From contig CALNAK010000002.1 of NCBI GenBank assembly GCA_937874185.1, positions 1 to 44,945 of the forward strand: DNA of 44,945 bases. Reading direction: 5' to 3'. The stretch's first letter is position 1, and each line of letters begins with the position of its first letter. The notes below the pieces were generated by a model. The model saw only the letters and a list, made by a program, of their open reading frames with translations, did not search any database and was not told the origin of the DNA. The translations under genes were made by a program, and so were the position numbers. The stretch is from an uncultured Lactobacillus sp. Its GTDB lineage: Bacteria > Bacillota > Bacilli > Lactobacillales > Lactobacillaceae. Positions 1 through 7,962 of this stretch are shown piece after piece.

Positions 1-15
1 TGTGATTAGACGATT

Positions 16-41
16 AAAAATTAAATGAACTCCAATTCATT
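16..41 (-). terminator. Weak intrinsic terminator of the first AraC gene
   Basis: Read on the minus strand, the six-base arms AATGAA and TTCATT (24-29 and 36-41) enclose a six-base loop and are followed by an A/T-rich tract ending in TTTTT (plus-strand 16-22). It lies 45 bases past the stop codon of the AraC-type regulator. The stem is short and AT-only, so termination is probably inefficient. Nothing else was recognised in bases 1-85. Confidence 0.4.
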
Positions 42-85
42 GGGTCCACTTCACATCGAATTTTGATGGTTGCTTTTTGTTGTGA

Positions 86-1219
86 TTAGATGAATCCATT
101 TTGATACTTGGTTCGATATTTGCTAGGTGAAATACCAGTTGCTTTACTAAAGCAACGTGAAAAATAAGCTTGGCTATTATATCCCAAGTGATCGGATATA
201 TCTGCAATAGGTTCTGAAGAATATGTTAATAAGCCCTGTGCTTCTTTGATTCTCTGTTGAGCAATGTAGGAGTCTATTGTCATATGTTGGTACATTTTAA
301 ATATTTTCATAAGATAGGATTTACTGATTCCTACATATAAAGCGATTTCATTGATTGTAAGTTGTTTGTGAATATTTTTTAGAATATAGTCTTGAACCTT
401 TGTGATGATTGGTAAGGTATTTACCATATTTGTCATTTGAATTTTTTTGATGAAATCCAAACCTATATTTAAAATATATTCTCTGAGATCATCAATTTTT
501 CTTAGGCGTTCAACTTCTTGAATGTATCGATCACTCATCCTATAAGCAATTTCTGGCTGTAATTTGGATTTTAAAGCTGATCTAGTGAAGATAGTAGTAG
601 CAACAATAACTAAATTCTTTTGGTTACGTATGGAACTATCTTTATCAAGCAATCCAGGTTCACCAGAATTAAGAAATGCATCAAAGCCCTTCTCAAAATC
701 TTCTTTATTGCCTCTAGTTATGGCATCCGACATCTTCGCTTCAAGGTTATTGTTGTTGTGAAAATCATTTAATTCTCCAGAATCAAGCAAAACATTATCG
801 TTGAGATTTAAGGAAACAACTTGAATATCACTGTCGGAAATTAAATTACCTGTTAAATCAAATTCCATTTGTTTAATTATTGCCAACATTTTTGGAATGA
901 ATTTATCACTTTCATTTAAGGTTAAATTTGCCTTTTGAGTAATATAAATTGGTAAAGGCCGACTCCAAATTAATAAGTATTTATTTTCAAATTTTAATAA
1001 TCCAATTAAATCTGACTGTTGAATAACGAATAATTGATACATAGCATCTGGATTACTTGCTGTAGATAATTCTTTTAAATATTTTTGAGAGGGAGGTACA
1101 GTATTTGTGGGTATACTTTTAGTAACCACCTTCATATTACTGGACAATAAAAATATTGGTCGCTCAGTTAATTGGTAGAACATTGTTAAGAGATCCACAG
1201 GTAAGTTTTTTTTGTTCAA
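86..1219 (-). CDS. AraC-family transcriptional regulator (module A)
   Basis: About 377 residues. The last ~100 residues form a typical AraC/XylS double helix-turn-helix: the stretch around LTINEIALYVGISKSYLMK is the first HTH, and ISDHLGYNSQAYFSRCFSK plus GISPSKYR is the second, which is the family signature. The N-terminal ~270 residues are an effector or oligomerisation region that I do not recognise. I chose the TTG start at 1219 because a strong GGAGG lies 7 bases upstream. The ATG at 1234 has no visible Shine-Dalgarno and would itself overlap the GGAGG, and longer readings would run into the divergent MFS gene. It is transcribed away from the MFS transporter across a ~127-base shared regulatory region containing an inverted repeat, so it is the likely controller of the MFS/GH3/GH78 module. 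That target, and the idea of a plant-glycoside inducer, are inferred from position. Confidence 0.85.
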   Translation of the reverse strand: MNKKNLPVDLLTMFYQLTERPIFLLSSNMKVVTKSIPTNTVPPSQKYLKELSTASNPDAMYQLFVIQQSDLIGLLKFENKYLLIWSRPLPIYITQKANLTLNESDKFIPKMLAIIKQMEFDLTGNLISDSDIQVVSLNLNDNVLLDSGELNDFHNNNNLEAKMSDAITRGNKEDFEKGFDAFLNSGEPGLLDKDSSIRNQKNLVIVATTIFTRSALKSKLQPEIAYRMSDRYIQEVERLRKIDDLREYILNIGLDFIKKIQMTNMVNTLPIITKVQDYILKNIHKQLTINEIALYVGISKSYLMKIFKMYQHMTIDSYIAQQRIKEAQGLLTYSSEPIADISDHLGYNSQAYFSRCFSKATGISPSKYRTKYQNGFI

Positions 1220-1293
1220 AGTAAGCGCCTCCATTAATGATACTATTATGTAATAAAAAATAGTTTTGTGCAAATTATCATCAATGTAAGCTG

Positions 1294-1311
1294 TTACAAT
1301 AATTTTTGTAA
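1294..1311. promoter_or_regulatory. Inverted repeat in divergent AraC/MFS promoter region
   Basis: TTACAA and TTGTAA arms are separated by six bases, giving an 18-bp dyad between the divergent AraC regulator and the MFS transporter. It sits 35 bases upstream of the transporter start codon. It could be an operator for the neighbouring regulator, but AraC proteins usually bind direct repeats, so the assignment is uncertain. Confidence 0.35.
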
Positions 1312-1346
1312 TGAAGATACAAATATAAATTATTGAGGAGGATATT

Positions 1347-2573
1347 ATGGAATCATCTATTAAAGGTTTTAGAAAAATAATGCTCATTATTTCTCTATTA
1401 GCATTAAATATTGTGGAACAGGCAGCAAGTGCAATTTCAGGGGCTATTCCTGGTATGGCAACAGCCTTCCCACAACAATCGCAAGTGCAAATTGAGTTGG
1501 TTACTACGGTTGTTTCAATCTTTGTAACGATCTTTGTTCTTGTTAGTGGTTTTGTTACAAAGTGGATTGGTCAAAAACAAACCGCAGTATTGGGATTAGC
1601 AATTGCAGCTGTTTCATCAATTATTCCAGCATTTTCTGATAATTTTATGGCAATTATGATCTCACGTAGTGTCTTAGGTATTGGTATTGGTCTTGCCAAT
1701 CCCTTAGCAATTAGTTTAATTGGTGAATTCTTTACTGGCGATGCGTTAGCCAATTTGATGGGTTGGAGAACTGCTGTAGCTAGTGTCGGAGTTTCATTAA
1801 TGACGTTCTTATCTGGTCAATTATTGAAAGTTAGTTGGCATGCAGCTTATTGGGTTTACTTATTATTTATTCCAACTCTTATTTTCTTCATTATTTTTGT
1901 TCCATCTCCAGAAAAAGAGTTAAAAAAGAATGGTTTGAATAAGAATGAGTCATCTAACAAAAAACAAGTAACAAAAGAAGTTAGTGATAATAATTCTAAA
2001 GCATTACCTACAGTTATTTTATTAGCAGTTTTGGTATTGGTTTATATGTCTTGTGCAATGGTCTCATATATAAAAATGGCATTGATGTTTGTACAAACTG
2101 GTATGGGTACAGCAACACAAGCAAGTACAGTTATTAGTATTTTAGGATTCTCTCAACTTATTGGTGGTGCACTATTCGGAATGGCATTTAAATTCTTTAA
2201 GAAGAGTATTTTACCACTTGGAATAGGTTTGAGCGGTATCTCAATGGTCTTAATGACTTTTGGTGGTAATCCTATTATGGTTGCCATATTTGGTGGAATT
2301 AGTGGTTTCTGTGGTGGAATGGCTATTCCTTATGTATTTACAAAAATCAGTATGATTTCAACAACTAAATCAGCACCACTTAACAATGCATTAATATTAG
2401 TTGGTACAAATTTGGGATCATTTGTTGCTCCAATGTTTGCAGCAATGCTTGGTACTTCAGCAATTGTTTCTCTAAGAAATGCTGGATGGGTAATTGTTTT
2501 ATTATCCGTTATCATTGTCGGAGTAGAAGCTATACTCAATAGACATAATCCTAAGCTACCATTAGTAAGCTAA
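1347..2573 (+). CDS. MFS transporter, likely glycoside or sugar uptake
   Basis: A 408-residue polytopic membrane protein of the major facilitator superfamily. Two sets of hydrophobic segments are split by a charged central loop (around residues 190-220, rich in K, N, E and S), as expected for a 6+6 helix fold. The segment GFVTKWIGQKQTAVLG after the second helix resembles the MFS loop 2-3 motif, and GIGIGLANPLA lies in a later helix. The ATG is preceded by a strong GAGGAGG at about 7 bases. It is divergent from an AraC regulator and followed by GH3 and GH78 enzymes, so it probably imports the rhamnosyl or glucosyl compounds that they cleave. Substrate and direction of transport cannot be read from the sequence. 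An intrinsic terminator follows immediately. Confidence 0.85.
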   Translation: MESSIKGFRKIMLIISLLALNIVEQAASAISGAIPGMATAFPQQSQVQIELVTTVVSIFVTIFVLVSGFVTKWIGQKQTAVLGLAIAAVSSIIPAFSDNFMAIMISRSVLGIGIGLANPLAISLIGEFFTGDALANLMGWRTAVASVGVSLMTFLSGQLLKVSWHAAYWVYLLFIPTLIFFIIFVPSPEKELKKNGLNKNESSNKKQVTKEVSDNNSKALPTVILLAVLVLVYMSCAMVSYIKMALMFVQTGMGTATQASTVISILGFSQLIGGALFGMAFKFFKKSILPLGIGLSGISMVLMTFGGNPIMVAIFGGISGFCGGMAIPYVFTKISMISTTKSAPLNNALILVGTNLGSFVAPMFAAMLGTSAIVSLRNAGWVIVLLSVIIVGVEAILNRHNPKLPLVS

Positions 2574-2586
2574 ATTGAATAAAACG

Positions 2587-2615
2587 AAGGGCTCACCCAC
2601 AGGTGAGCCTTTCTT
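2587..2615 (+). terminator. Intrinsic terminator between MFS and GH3 genes
   Basis: GGCTCACC (2590-2597) pairs perfectly with GGTGAGCC (2602-2609) around a four-base loop, extended by AAG/TTT, and is followed by a TTTCTT tract. It ends only about 15 bases before the GH3 start codon, so downstream genes in this module depend on read-through or on an internal promoter. Confidence 0.85.
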
Positions 2616-2630
2616 AGGAAAGAGATATTT

Positions 2631-4280
2631 ATGATAGATTTAAAAGAAGCACCATTTAATCTTAATGACGATCAAATTGATTGGGTCAACAAAGTATTTT
2701 CAGAAATGGATGAAGATGAAAAAATAGGGCAATTGTTTGTTCCCATTGGATATTCAACTTCACATGATTATTTAGATGGATTGTTAAAGGCACATATTGG
2801 GGGACTATTTTTTAGAAGTGGTCATGAAAATGAAATTAGATCTACCTTTAAATATGCTCAAGCTAACTCAAAAATTCCATTATTGGCACCGGCTAATTTA
2901 GAGTATGGAGGGACAGGTGCAGTTATTGAGGGTAGCGACTATGCACAACAAATGGCGGTTGGTGCAACGGAAAATCCTAAGTATGCTTATCAGTTAGGAA
3001 AGGTTGCTGCAGAAGATGCTAAGGCGATAGGAATTAATTGGTCATTTGCTCCAGTAGTAGATTTGGATCTGAATTTCCGTAGTCCTATAATGAACGTACG
3101 AACTTATGGTGATGATCCAGATAAAATCATTTCATTTGCTAAACAGTATATAAATGCATTCCATGATAATGGAATGATGACATCAATTAAGCATTTCCCC
3201 GGTGATGGAGTCGACGAAAGAGATCAACATTTATTAACGTCAGTTAATTCATTACCTGTATCATCTTGGGAGAAAACATACGGTAAGATATATCGTTCCT
3301 TAATAAGTTATGGAACAAAATCCGTAATGGTTGGTCATATAGCTTTTCCAGCTTACAGTGGAGATAATATTCCAGCCTCATTAAATGAGAAACTCCTAAA
3401 AGGTTTATTGCGGAAAGAATTAGGATTTAACGGTCTTATAATTACTGATGCAACTCCTATGGTAGGATTCGCTAGTGCAATGAAACGTGAGGATGCGGTT
3501 CCAACTGCAATTCAAAATGGTTGTGACATGATTTTGTTTAACCATGATTTTGATGAAGATGTAGAGTTCATGAAGTCGGGATTAAAGAATGGAATTCTTA
3601 AGCATGATAGATTAGACGAAGCTGTAACACGAATTCTTGCTACAAAAGCATCCTTAGGTTTAAATAATGGAGTAGTAGTTCCAGATACTCCTCTTAGGGA
3701 TTATAAGAAAGAACAAAAGGAAATTGCTGATAAATCGATTACTTTAGTAAAGGATGATCAAAAGCTGTTGCCAATATCAGCCAAACGTTATCCAAGAGTC
3801 TTGGTAGAAATATTAGGAGACTTTGCTTCAAACGATAGAGTGCAGGCTAGGGTCTCGAAAGATTTAAAGGATAAAGGATTTAAAGTGACAATCTATACAC
3901 CAGAGAAGAACTTTCTTGATGTAGATTCTGTAAAGAGTTTCAAATCTAAATATGATTTGGTTATATATGTGGCAAATATTCAAAATGAAAGTAATAGAAC
4001 TACTGCGCGTATAAATTGGAAGACATTATATGGAGCTGGAAATAATATTCCTTGGTTTGTTAAGGAAATTCCAACTTTATTGATTAGTTTTGGAAATCCA
4101 TATCATTTATTTGATGTCCCAATGGTTGAAACGTTCATAAATGCTTATTGTGATTATGATCATTTTATTGACGCAGGGATAGACAAAATGGTTGGAATTG
4201 GAAAATTTCTTGGAAAATCACCAACTAATCCATATTGTAGAAATATTAAATTGAGGAAGTTAATGACAAATGACGATTAG
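2631..4280 (+). CDS. Glycoside hydrolase family 3, NagZ-like
   Basis: A 549-residue cytoplasmic enzyme without a signal peptide. The N-terminal TIM barrel carries KHFPGDGVDERDQH at about residues 187-200. This matches the K-H-F/I-P-G-x-G-x4-D-x-H motif of the NagZ branch of GH3, whose Asp-His pair supplies the general acid/base. ITDATPM near residue 272 carries the Asp nucleophile. Beyond ~residue 370 is a C-terminal alpha/beta domain. The family hydrolyses beta-N-acetylglucosaminides or, in some members, beta-glucosides or acts as a phosphorylase. Being followed by a rhamnosidase whose start overlaps it by 11 bases suggests a plant or microbial glycoside rather than peptidoglycan recycling, but exact specificity is open. 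The ATG at 2631 has an AGGAAAGAG site just upstream, immediately 3' of a terminator hairpin. Confidence 0.85.
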   Translation: MIDLKEAPFNLNDDQIDWVNKVFSEMDEDEKIGQLFVPIGYSTSHDYLDGLLKAHIGGLFFRSGHENEIRSTFKYAQANSKIPLLAPANLEYGGTGAVIEGSDYAQQMAVGATENPKYAYQLGKVAAEDAKAIGINWSFAPVVDLDLNFRSPIMNVRTYGDDPDKIISFAKQYINAFHDNGMMTSIKHFPGDGVDERDQHLLTSVNSLPVSSWEKTYGKIYRSLISYGTKSVMVGHIAFPAYSGDNIPASLNEKLLKGLLRKELGFNGLIITDATPMVGFASAMKREDAVPTAIQNGCDMILFNHDFDEDVEFMKSGLKNGILKHDRLDEAVTRILATKASLGLNNGVVVPDTPLRDYKKEQKEIADKSITLVKDDQKLLPISAKRYPRVLVEILGDFASNDRVQARVSKDLKDKGFKVTIYTPEKNFLDVDSVKSFKSKYDLVIYVANIQNESNRTTARINWKTLYGAGNNIPWFVKEIPTLLISFGNPYHLFDVPMVETFINAYCDYDHFIDAGIDKMVGIGKFLGKSPTNPYCRNIKLRKLMTNDD

Positions 4281-6783
4281 TAATTTAAAAGTAAATGGAC
4301 TTAATCATCCAGCAGGTTACTCATTTCCATATTTAACATTATCTTGGAAAACAACTGACATTGGTTTAAATAGTAAAAATAAAGATGAAGCTGATATTTC
4401 AATTGCTACTGATTCTGATTTTGAAAATGTGATTTTAAAGAGACAATCAGATAATATTTATAATCAAATCAGTATCGACAATTCTTTTCTTGAACCGCGG
4501 ACAAGATATTATTGGAAAGTCAGAATTCAGGACAGTGAGAAATCCAGTTTCTTTGAAACTGCAAAAATGGATGAAAAATGGGATTCTGACTGGATTACAT
4601 ATCAAGGCGAATCCAAAGATAGCGTTGCATTTATAAAAGATTTTAGTTTAGATAAGAGTATAAAAAAAGCACGTATTTACATGGTTGGGTATGGTTTATA
4701 TGAGCCATACTTGAATGGAGATAAATTAAGTGATGAATATCTTTTACCTGGATATCATAGTTATGATTTAACTAATTATTATCAAACTTTTGATGTCACA
4801 TCACAATTGCAAAGGGACAATGTATTAAGAATTGTTACTGGTAATGGATGGTATAAAGGAAGATTTATTTTTGACGGTGGCCAAAAGGATATCTATGGTA
4901 AAAAGCAAAAATTAATTGCTGAAATCCACGTTGAATTCATTGATGGTACGAGTGAACTTATCACAACTGATTCTAATTGGAGATCTGAAACAACAGTTAT
5001 TAAAGAAAATTCAATTTATGATGGAGAAACTATTGATTTTAGTGAACCAATAGTTAAGCTTCAGACTGTATTAGATGATTCTAATGATAAGAAATTATTA
5101 AGTGCCAGACAGGATACACCTGTTTTAAAAACAAACATGATTGAACCTGATAACATTTTTAAAGATGAGAATTCTAATTGGGTTATTGATTTCGGTCAAG
5201 AATTAACAGGTTGGGTCGAATTTCCCATAGATGCTTCCACATTACATGTAAAAGTAAGATTTGCTGAGCTATTACAGGATGGAAAATTTTATACTGATAA
5301 TTTAAGAACAGCCAAGCAGACATTTGAAGTTATCAATGATGGAAATAAGCATTCTATAAGGCCTCATTTTACCTACTTTGGATTTAGGTATATTGAAGTT
5401 ACAGGATTAAATGAGGATCAATTACAAAATATTAAGGCATATACAATTCAAAGCGAAGTTGATGAAACATTCCATTTTGATTCATCTAATAAAAAATTAA
5501 ATCGTTTAGTTAAAAATGTTCAGTGGAGTCAACGCGATAATTCGTTAAGCGTACCAACAGATTGTCCTCAGAGAGATGAGAGAATGGGATGGACTGGAGA
5601 TGTAACGATTTTCTCCAATACGGCTATGTATAATTCTGATATGAGAGCATTCTATGCAAATTATATTAATATCTTAATGTTAGAACAAAAAGAAATGAAA
5701 GGATCGATACCATTTTTTGCCCCATATCCAAAAATCAAACCCTTCAAAGGAATCAATCCGTTCCTAGCATCTAACGGTGCATCCACTTGGGGAGATGTAG
5801 CAACTGTTCTCCCTATTAACCTTTGGAATCACTATCATGATGAAGGACTTTTAAAATATTCATTACCAATGATGAAGGGATGGGTAGATTACGTACATCA
5901 ACGTGATATCGATAATGGTGACCATCATTTATGGGATTTTGACCCTCAATTAGGTGATTGGTTAGCATTAGATAATGGTCCAAGTCCAATTGGAGCAACT
6001 GACCCAGGTCTCATTGCAAGTATCTATTATTATCGTTCAGTTAGAAATTATTGTAAGGCACTGGATGCCTTAAATCGTTCATCTGATGAATATAGCAATT
6101 TAGCAAATGAAATTAAAAATGCAATAATTGACAAATATTATCAAGGTAATGAATTCAAATTATCTCCTTTAACACAAACTGGTATAGCATTAGTCATTAG
6201 GTATAAATTGTTCCCTAATGATACTGCTAAGGAATTGTTAGCAGCGAGTTTGAAAGAGTTATTAAAGGAGAATGGCAATGCCTTAAACACCGGATTTATT
6301 GGTACACCTGAGCTACTACATGCATTGGTAGATGTAGGATTAGATGGTGAAGCATATGGTCTATTATTAAGAGAACAATCTCCAAGCTGGTTGTTTGAAG
6401 TTGATCACAATGCGACAACTATTTGGGAACGTTGGAATTCTATACTGCCAAATGGAAAAATGAGTGGTACTGATATGAATAGTCTCAATCATTATGCATA
6501 TGGATCCGTTGAAGATTTCATTATTGAAGAAATGATTGGTATTAAGTCAATGGATGAAGCTGGTGTTTATAATATTTCTCCAAAATATACATCTGTTGTT
6601 GATAATGTTTCCGGGAAACTGGCTACATCTAATGGTAATTTAAGTGTAAGTTATTCATACAAAGATGCTAATGAATGGTCAATCGATTTGAACATTCCAA
6701 ATTATTGTCAGGCAGAAGTACTTTTGCCAAATGGATCTATTAAACATTTTAATAGTGGACATTTTGAAGTTTCAAATGTGTAG
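4270..6783 (+). CDS. Alpha-L-rhamnosidase, glycoside hydrolase family 78
   Basis: 837 residues, no signal peptide, so presumably cytoplasmic. It releases terminal alpha-L-rhamnose from glycosides such as flavonoid rutinosides. The domain order fits bacterial GH78: an N-terminal beta-sandwich, a Bac_rhamnosid_N-like domain (around residues 120-280, with LYEPYLNGDKLSDEYLLPGY), a concanavalin-like domain containing DFGQELTGWVEF, then the (alpha/alpha)6 catalytic barrel. The barrel has the hallmark DCPQRDERMGWTGD near residues 431-444, which includes catalytic and binding acids, and TTIWERWNS near residue 717. A C-terminal beta domain follows. The ATG overlaps the end of the GH3 gene by 11 bases, indicating translational coupling, with TTGAGGAAG as ribosome binding site. 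Rhamnose catabolic genes are not in this window. The exact aglycone or linkage preference cannot be deduced. Confidence 0.93.
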   Translation: MTISNLKVNGLNHPAGYSFPYLTLSWKTTDIGLNSKNKDEADISIATDSDFENVILKRQSDNIYNQISIDNSFLEPRTRYYWKVRIQDSEKSSFFETAKMDEKWDSDWITYQGESKDSVAFIKDFSLDKSIKKARIYMVGYGLYEPYLNGDKLSDEYLLPGYHSYDLTNYYQTFDVTSQLQRDNVLRIVTGNGWYKGRFIFDGGQKDIYGKKQKLIAEIHVEFIDGTSELITTDSNWRSETTVIKENSIYDGETIDFSEPIVKLQTVLDDSNDKKLLSARQDTPVLKTNMIEPDNIFKDENSNWVIDFGQELTGWVEFPIDASTLHVKVRFAELLQDGKFYTDNLRTAKQTFEVINDGNKHSIRPHFTYFGFRYIEVTGLNEDQLQNIKAYTIQSEVDETFHFDSSNKKLNRLVKNVQWSQRDNSLSVPTDCPQRDERMGWTGDVTIFSNTAMYNSDMRAFYANYINILMLEQKEMKGSIPFFAPYPKIKPFKGINPFLASNGASTWGDVATVLPINLWNHYHDEGLLKYSLPMMKGWVDYVHQRDIDNGDHHLWDFDPQLGDWLALDNGPSPIGATDPGLIASIYYYRSVRNYCKALDALNRSSDEYSNLANEIKNAIIDKYYQGNEFKLSPLTQTGIALVIRYKLFPNDTAKELLAASLKELLKENGNALNTGFIGTPELLHALVDVGLDGEAYGLLLREQSPSWLFEVDHNATTIWERWNSILPNGKMSGTDMNSLNHYAYGSVEDFIIEEMIGIKSMDEAGVYNISPKYTSVVDNVSGKLATSNGNLSVSYSYKDANEWSIDLNIPNYCQAEVLLPNGSIKHFNSGHFEVSNV

Positions 6784-6801
6784 AAAATTTAAGTGTTGAA
6801 C

Positions 6802-6840
6802 AAAAAGAAATCACTATTTATTTCATAGTGATTTCTTTTT
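6802..6840. terminator. Bidirectional intrinsic terminator
   Basis: Sixteen-base arms AAAAAGAAATCACTAT (6802-6817) and its exact complement (6825-6840) enclose a seven-base loop. The flanking A and T tracts make it functional in both directions, serving the converging GH78 gene and the AraC gene, whose stop codon lies in the loop. Confidence 0.9.
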
Positions 6841-7846
6841 GTTGTCCCATTTGCCGATATTTACTTGGAGACATTCCATAAATATTCGAGAATCTACGAT
6901 AAAAGAAGGAGTGATTAGAAATACCAATTTCATTAATAATTTGAGAAATGGACCAATTAGTATTAATCAAATAATTAGTTGCAGATTCAAATTGCTTGTC
7001 TTGAACGAGTTCTTTAAATGTTTTACCAGTTTGTTCATGAACCAATTTACTGAAATAATTGGGATGAAAGGAAAAATGTTCAGCAGCTGATTTTAAAGTT
7101 ATATTTCTAAAATTTGTTTCTATATACGGAATAATACTGTCGCTTAAATTCTGTTTTCCATATAATGCGTAATCATGTTCTCTAGTTATTCTAATAAAGA
7201 ATACTTGTAAATATAGTTCCATTACCCTTCTATACCCGGGATGGTGCTTTAATTGTTCACCGAGAATATTTAAAAGTAATGGTTTCAATGTTAAAGCTTT
7301 TTTTAGTATCAGAAAACTGGATTGATTATTTTCGTTTGAAAGGCACTGACTAATAAATTTTGATAATTCGCCGTCTTTGGGTATGTAATTTAAGGAATTA
7401 CTTGTAAAGTATTCTTTTTTAATCAGAATATTTATAATAATATCTTTTTCGGTTGTTTCAAGCAATGTATGGACGGTGTTTGTATTAATGAATGCCATAT
7501 CACCACTTTTTAAGATATATTCAGTTCCTTCTATTAATTCTGTTACTTGGCCTTTGACTACGTAGTTTATTTCAATGTAGTCATGAACATGAAGAGGGAC
7601 GACCGAATACCGTGTATGTTGATTTAATAGTAATGTGGTATCATCAGACAAATCATTTGAGAAGGATATTGATTTTTGCAAGGCCATTTTAAGTATAGAA
7701 TTGAAGGAAAATAAATATACTTTTTGATTATTATACAAATACTGTTTTGGGTAATCTTTATAATAATTCATCTGATTTTCATTTGAGTCTCTATGTTTTA
7801 ATTCAGAGGGAGACAGTTTTTCTAGCCATTTTTCTGTTTCATTCAA
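6818..7846 (-). CDS. AraC-family regulator with cupin sensor domain (module B)
   Basis: 342 residues. An N-terminal cupin-type AraC_binding domain occupies about residues 70-170 (VPLHVHDYIEINYVVKG, then GDMAFINTNTVHTL), a small-molecule-sensing beta-barrel common in sugar regulators. The C-terminal AraC HTH pair includes LKSAAEHFSFHPNYFSKLV and ISNHSFFYRRFSNIYGMSPSKYR. The start is a TTG at 7846 preceded by AAGGTGAT. The nearby ATG at 7842 is out of frame. It is divergent from the PTS permease, so it is the probable activator of the PTS/GH/GH1 operon, with a beta-glucoside or its phosphorylated product as likely inducer (inference). It ends inside a shared bidirectional terminator. Confidence 0.88.
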   Translation of the reverse strand: MNETEKWLEKLSPSELKHRDSNENQMNYYKDYPKQYLYNNQKVYLFSFNSILKMALQKSISFSNDLSDDTTLLLNQHTRYSVVPLHVHDYIEINYVVKGQVTELIEGTEYILKSGDMAFINTNTVHTLLETTEKDIIINILIKKEYFTSNSLNYIPKDGELSKFISQCLSNENNQSSFLILKKALTLKPLLLNILGEQLKHHPGYRRVMELYLQVFFIRITREHDYALYGKQNLSDSIIPYIETNFRNITLKSAAEHFSFHPNYFSKLVHEQTGKTFKELVQDKQFESATNYLINTNWSISQIINEIGISNHSFFYRRFSNIYGMSPSKYRQMGQQKEITMK

Positions 7847-7897
7847 AATATCACCTTAAGTTTTGTCATAGTTTTAGTTAACTTTTGATATTTTTTA

Positions 7898-7913
7898 TGT
7901 TACCGCTTTCTAA
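7898..7913. promoter_or_regulatory. Putative cre (CcpA) site upstream of PTS operon
   Basis: TGTTACCGCTTTCTAA fits the cre consensus TGWAANCGNTNWCA with two mismatches, keeping the central CG and the CTTTC half. It lies about 50 bases before the permease start and downstream of a TTGATA (7885-7890) that could be a -35 box. That is a placement expected for carbon catabolite repression of the operon, and possibly of the divergent regulator. Assignment is by pattern only. Confidence 0.5.
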
Positions 7914-7962
7914 TACACTATACAAGTAAGTTAAATCAGATTTGAAAGGAGATATATGGGAC

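Noticed and set aside
1..90. TGTGATTAGA repeated at 1-10 and 81-90
   Set aside because: Only 10 bp, AT-rich and without other att- or IR-like features. Chance is likely, and no mobile gene is adjacent.
2631..4280. GH3 enzyme as the peptidoglycan-recycling NagZ
   Set aside because: The active-site motif is NagZ-like, but the gene is embedded in a plant-glycoside operon and overlaps a rhamnosidase, so I did not assign the nagZ symbol.
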